The notes under the pieces: generated by a model
What the model saw: the letters and a program-made list of their open reading frames with translations, nothing else
What the model was told of the DNA's origin: nothing
Database searches by the model: none
Position numbers and translations under genes: made by a program
Shown here: positions 61,014 to 64,000 of the stretch, one piece after another
Layout of the letters: the number at the start of each line of letters is the position of its first letter
Numbering within the stretch: position 1 is the stretch's first letter
Source of the DNA: Bradyrhizobium mercantei
GTDB lineage: Bacteria; Pseudomonadota; Alphaproteobacteria; Rhizobiales; Xanthobacteraceae
NCBI RefSeq assembly: GCF_001982635.1
Contig: NZ_MKFI01000003.1
Coordinates: 558,001 to 622,000 of the forward strand
Direction: 5' to 3'
DNA: 64,000 nt

Positions 61014-61835
61014 ATGAACGCCTACGCGCTTCATGATCCGAGCGGCGATATCCGGCTGAGGCGCTGGGGCCTGTCGGCGGCCGCGATCCTCGCCGCGCAC
61101 GCCGCGCTGCTCGCGCTTGGGATGGCATGGGTCTCGGCGCCGCCGCCGGGTGTCGCCGTGCCGGCGGTACTGGTCGACCTGACGCCGATCACATCAGCGC
61201 CGGAGGTTTCGGAGACCGAGCTGCCGCCGGGGCCGGCGATGCAGGAGGCCGATGCCTCCCCGCCGGAGCCTATGGCCGCGCAGCCGGTGCAACAGGAGAT
61301 CGCGCCGACGCCGCTGCAGGAGAAAGCCGAGGTCGCAGCACCGCCGGAGCAGAAGCAGCAGATCACACCGCCAAAGCCAGAGCCCGCGAAACTCGTCCCG
61401 GAGCGGAAGCCCGAACCGGTCAAGCCGAAAGTGGTTCGCCGCGAGGCCAAGCAGCCGTCCGAGGCGACACCGGCGCCGCGCACCAGCGCGCCGAGCCGGG
61501 CCGAACGTCAGGCGCCCATGACGTCCGCGATCAGCGCGGGCGCGGCAGCGTCGGCGATTGCGGCCTACAACGCGCGTGTCCGCGCGCATCTGCTGCGCTT
61601 CCATTCCTATCCGGCCGGCGGCAACGGCCAGCGCGGCGTGGTCCGGCTGGTGTTCACGCTCGGTCGTGGCGGGCAGGTGCTGTCGAGCCATCTCGGCGGC
61701 TCCTCCGGCAATCCGACCTTCGACGCGCGGGCGCTTGCGATGGTGCGCCAGGCCCAGCCGTTTCCCCCGTTTCCGTCCGAGGTCGCGCAGGGCTCGATGG
61801 GCTTTTCCGTGCCGGTCGCGTTCGTGCCGCGATAA
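61014..61835 (+). CDS. tonB: TonB protein
   Basis: A 273-residue energy transducer: one N-terminal helix (GLSAAAILAAHAALLALGMA), a long Pro/Glu/Lys-rich periplasmic spacer (residues 55-170), and a C-terminal TonB domain beginning AYNARVRAHLLRFHSYPAGG and ending in QGSMGFSVPVAFVPR. It reaches the TonB box of HmuR and opens the plug. The YP motif (SYPAGGNGQ) is present. It is the last gene of the hmuR unit and converges with the sugar permease genes. Confidence 0.95.
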   Translation: MNAYALHDPSGDIRLRRWGLSAAAILAAHAALLALGMAWVSAPPPGVAVPAVLVDLTPITSAPEVSETELPPGPAMQEADASPPEPMAAQPVQQEIAPTPLQEKAEVAAPPEQKQQITPPKPEPAKLVPERKPEPVKPKVVRREAKQPSEATPAPRTSAPSRAERQAPMTSAISAGAAASAIAAYNARVRAHLLRFHSYPAGGNGQRGVVRLVFTLGRGGQVLSSHLGGSSGNPTFDARALAMVRQAQPFPPFPSEVAQGSMGFSVPVAFVPR

Positions 61836-61873
61836 CAGGGGCGAGTTCAACGCTAATCCAGGCACTAGCCTAT

Positions 61874-61980
61874 CCCCGTCATCCTGAGGTGCGAGCCCTT
61901 GCGAGCCTCGAAGGATGCACGGCCGCGCTGGGGGCCGTCGACCCTTCGAGACGCGCTTCGCGCTCCTCAGGGTGACGGGG
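61874..61980. repeat. Palindromic repeat, family C, second copy
   Basis: CCCCGTCATCCTGAGGTG, CTCGAAGGATGCA on the left pair with ACCCTTCGAGACGC and CTCCTCAGGGTGACGGGG on the right, as in 36471-36579. It lies between the convergent tonB and sugar-permease genes. Confidence 0.9.
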
Positions 61981-62012
61981 ATGGACTGAGGTTGTTTCGT
62001 TCCGAAGCCTAC

Positions 62013-62909
62013 CTACTCCTTCACCGCGCCCGTCAGCGACGACACGTAGTAGTCGACGAACAGCGAGTAGAACAGCGCGACCGGCAGCGAGCCGAGCAGG
62101 GAGCCAGCCATCAGCGCGCCCCATTGGTAGACGTCGCCGGTGACGAGCTCGGTCAGGATCGCGACCGGCACCGTCTTGTTGGCGCCGCTCTGGATGAAGG
62201 CGAGCGCGTAGATGAACTCGTTCCACGACAGCGTGAACGAGAAGATCCCGGCTGAGATCAGGCCGGGCACTGCGAGCGGCAGCGTGATCCGCCACAGGAT
62301 CTGCAGCCGCGTCGCGCCGTCGACCAGTGCGCATTCCTCGAGCTCGTAAGGGATCGACTTGAAATAGCCGATCAAAAGCCAGGTGCAGAACGGCACCAGG
62401 AAGGTCGGATAGACCAGGATCAGCGCCAGCGGTGAATCGAACAGGCCGAACTGCACGATCACGGTGGCGAGCGGAATGAACAGGATCGACGGCGGCACCA
62501 GATAGGCGAGGTAGATGCCGAGCCCGACATAGGGGCTGCCGCGGAAGCGCAGACGCTCGATCGCATAGGCGGCGAGCGTCGAGGCGAACAGCGACAGGAA
62601 GGTCGAGCCGATCGCGACCATCATGGTAGTCTTCAGCCAGCGCGGATACGAGGTGTCGAACAACAGATGCTTGATGTGTGCGAGCGTCGGCGAGGTGATC
62701 CAGAACGGGTTGTGCTCCTTGTAGTTCAGAAGCTCCGCGTTCGGTTTGAACGAGGTGATCGCCATCCAGTAGAACGGGAACAGCAGGATCAGGACGAAGC
62801 AGGCGAGCGGCAGATAGATCATCACCACGCGCCGGGTGCGGGAATCCCACGCCATCGTGTCGGGCGTGGCGCTGGCGACGTTGGAGGTTTGGGCAGCGAC
62901 GTCAGTCAT
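62013..62909 (-). CDS. Sugar ABC transporter permease, MalG type
   Basis: A 298-residue inner-membrane permease with six predicted helices. The EAA loop that docks on the ATPase reads EECALVDGATRLQILWRITL then PLAVPGLISAGIF. This is the second (MalG-like) subunit of the CUT1 sugar importers. The substrate is a mono- or oligosaccharide or polyol, not predictable here. Its ATG overlaps the stop of the MalF-type gene by 8 bases. The binding-protein and ATPase genes, expected nearby, are not in the window. Confidence 0.94.
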   Translation of the reverse strand: MTDVAAQTSNVASATPDTMAWDSRTRRVVMIYLPLACFVLILLFPFYWMAITSFKPNAELLNYKEHNPFWITSPTLAHIKHLLFDTSYPRWLKTTMMVAIGSTFLSLFASTLAAYAIERLRFRGSPYVGLGIYLAYLVPPSILFIPLATVIVQFGLFDSPLALILVYPTFLVPFCTWLLIGYFKSIPYELEECALVDGATRLQILWRITLPLAVPGLISAGIFSFTLSWNEFIYALAFIQSGANKTVPVAILTELVTGDVYQWGALMAGSLLGSLPVALFYSLFVDYYVSSLTGAVKE

Positions 62910-63858
62910 TGGCCTCTCCCTGCTGCCATTTGCGCCGCGCGAGGCCGAAATAGCTGAACAATGTCGCGAACACGAGGAACGGGATCATCGAGACCGCGAT
63001 CGCCGCACCCTCGCCGAGCTCGCCGCCGGCGATGCCGCGCTGGAACGCCAGCGTCGCGAGCAAATGCGTCGAGTTGACCGGGCCGCCGCGGGTGATGGCG
63101 TAGACGAGCTGGAAATCGGTGAAGGTGAAGATGATCGAGAACGTCATCACGATCGCCAGGATCGGCATCATCATCGGGAAGGTGATGTAGCGGAAGCGCT
63201 GCCAGGAGGTGGCGCCGTCGAGCATCGCGGCCTCATAGAGCGAGGGCGAGATGGTCTGCAATCCCGCGAGCAGCGAGATCGCGACGAACGGGATGCCGCG
63301 CCAGATATTGGCCGCGATCAGCGAGAACCGCGCCGGCCAGGGCGAGCCGAGGAAATCGACATTGTCGTCGCGCAGATGCAGCACGTCGACCAGCAGGTAG
63401 GAGATGATCGAGAATTGCGGATCGTAGATCCACCAGAACGCCAGCGCGGAGAGCACCGTCGGCACGATCCACGGCAGCAGCACGATGGCGCGGATCAGGC
63501 TCTTGAGCGGGAAATGGTTGTTGAGCAATAGCGCCAGCCAGAAGCCGAGCGCGAACTTCCCGAAGGTTGCGACTGCGGTGTAGAAGATCGAGTAGAACAC
63601 CGCGTTCCACCACAAGGGATCCTTGAGCAGGTACTGGAAGTTCTCCAACCCGATATAGATGCCGCGCTGGCCGATCGTGGTGTCGGTGAAGGCGAGCCAG
63701 ATGCCGAGCCCGAGCGGATAGGTGAGGAACACCAGCAAGAGACCGATCGCCGGTGCAAGGCACATCACGATCAGGAACGGCTTGTAGTCGAACAGGCGCG
63801 CGAGCCAGCCTGGCTGGTGCAGCGTCGCGCCGCGCGATGGGAGGGTGGTTACGGACAT
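62902..63858 (-). CDS. Sugar ABC transporter permease, MalF type
   Basis: A 318-residue inner-membrane permease with six or more predicted helices, the first at PFLIVMCLAPAIGLLLVFL. The EAA loop reads YEAAMLDGATSWQRFRYITF. This is the first (MalF-like) subunit of a CUT1 sugar importer. It is co-transcribed with the MalG-type gene, which it overlaps by 8 bases. The promoter and the upstream genes of the operon lie at or beyond the right window edge; a family A repeat precedes it. Confidence 0.94.
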   Translation of the reverse strand: MSVTTLPSRGATLHQPGWLARLFDYKPFLIVMCLAPAIGLLLVFLTYPLGLGIWLAFTDTTIGQRGIYIGLENFQYLLKDPLWWNAVFYSIFYTAVATFGKFALGFWLALLLNNHFPLKSLIRAIVLLPWIVPTVLSALAFWWIYDPQFSIISYLLVDVLHLRDDNVDFLGSPWPARFSLIAANIWRGIPFVAISLLAGLQTISPSLYEAAMLDGATSWQRFRYITFPMMMPILAIVMTFSIIFTFTDFQLVYAITRGGPVNSTHLLATLAFQRGIAGGELGEGAAIAVSMIPFLVFATLFSYFGLARRKWQQGEAND

Positions 63859-63874
63859 TGAATGCTCGTCTCCT

Positions 63875-63957
63875 CGTCATTGCAAGGAGCGAAGCGACGA
63901 AGCAATCCACTTTCCGTCTGTGGCGCTATGGATTGCTTCGCTTCGCTCGCAATGACG
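63875..63957. repeat. Palindromic repeat, family A, third copy
   Basis: CGTCATTGCAAGGAGCGAAG and GAAGCAATCCA on the left pair with TGGATTGCTTC and CTCGCAATGACG on the right, as in 7911-7996. It lies just upstream of the MalF-type permease gene. The last 40 bases of the window hold nothing more that can be read. Confidence 0.85.
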
Positions 63958-64000
63958 GTTGATTTAAGTTGCGCAGTTCAATGACCGCCGTTACCGGTTC

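Overview
The window is 64 kb of GC-rich, densely packed chromosomal DNA from an alphaproteobacterium. The best guess is Bradyrhizobium or a close relative. Three things point there: the heme-uptake locus (hemP-hmuTUV divergent from a TonB receptor, an IsdG-type heme oxygenase, HutX and exbBD-tonB), a serC leader RNA in front of serC-serA, and at least five families of intergenic palindromic repeats. The genus is an inference. No rRNA, tRNA, CRISPR array, prophage or intact insertion sequence was seen.

Layout. 0-7 kb, mostly minus strand: the N-terminal part of uvrB, two tiny overlapping genes, a LysR regulator overlapping a flavin monooxygenase, and a SCO1-like protein overlapping a Tat-exported metallo-beta-lactamase-fold protein. 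7-14 kb: a glutathione transferase, then an enoyl-CoA hydratase divergent from a TetR regulator across a TGTATA-N12-TATACA operator. Next comes a class III adenylate cyclase/TPR gene bracketed by the tetR 3' part and a decayed direct copy of it. A zinc-ribbon protein, a remnant of the HAD gene tail and an M15-like peptidase follow. 14-22.4 kb: a HAD phosphatase with a CWC protein, a DUF1800/DUF1501 pair, an aldo/keto reductase, an acetyltransferase with a clear terminator, a membrane PAS protein, DUF486, two very small membrane proteins and a second glutathione transferase. 22.4-35 kb: an aspartate-type aminotransferase, two secreted DUF992 proteins (one with a polyhistidine tail), an epoxide-hydrolase-like protein divergent from a LysR gene, an EF-G-like GTPase, DUF1275, aroE, two DUF5666-like paralogues and an FMN hydroxyacid dehydrogenase.

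35-50 kb: glmM, a fosmidomycin-resistance-like exporter behind a terminator-like hairpin, two outer-membrane beta-barrels, a third glutathione transferase, serC-serA, a thiolase, and a MarR regulator divergent from a DHA2 exporter across a 14-bp-arm perfect palindrome. A DUF4139 protein follows, then an enoyl-CoA hydratase whose ribosome-binding site lies inside a 16-bp stem. 50-64 kb: a small membrane protein, a secreted phytase-like protein, the full heme locus, and two permeases of a sugar ABC importer cut off by the window edge.

How the genes work together. The clearest system is heme acquisition. HmuR takes heme across the outer membrane using ExbB/ExbD/TonB, HmuT binds it in the periplasm, HmuUV imports it, HutX probably carries it, and HmuQ opens the ring. 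SerC and SerA are two steps of serine biosynthesis under one leader. The regulator/target pairs (TetR with enoyl-CoA hydratase, MarR with exporter, LysR with hydrolase, LysR with monooxygenase) each look like local switches for one small-molecule response. Most of the rest is single-gene housekeeping, stress or envelope functions separated by palindromic repeats.
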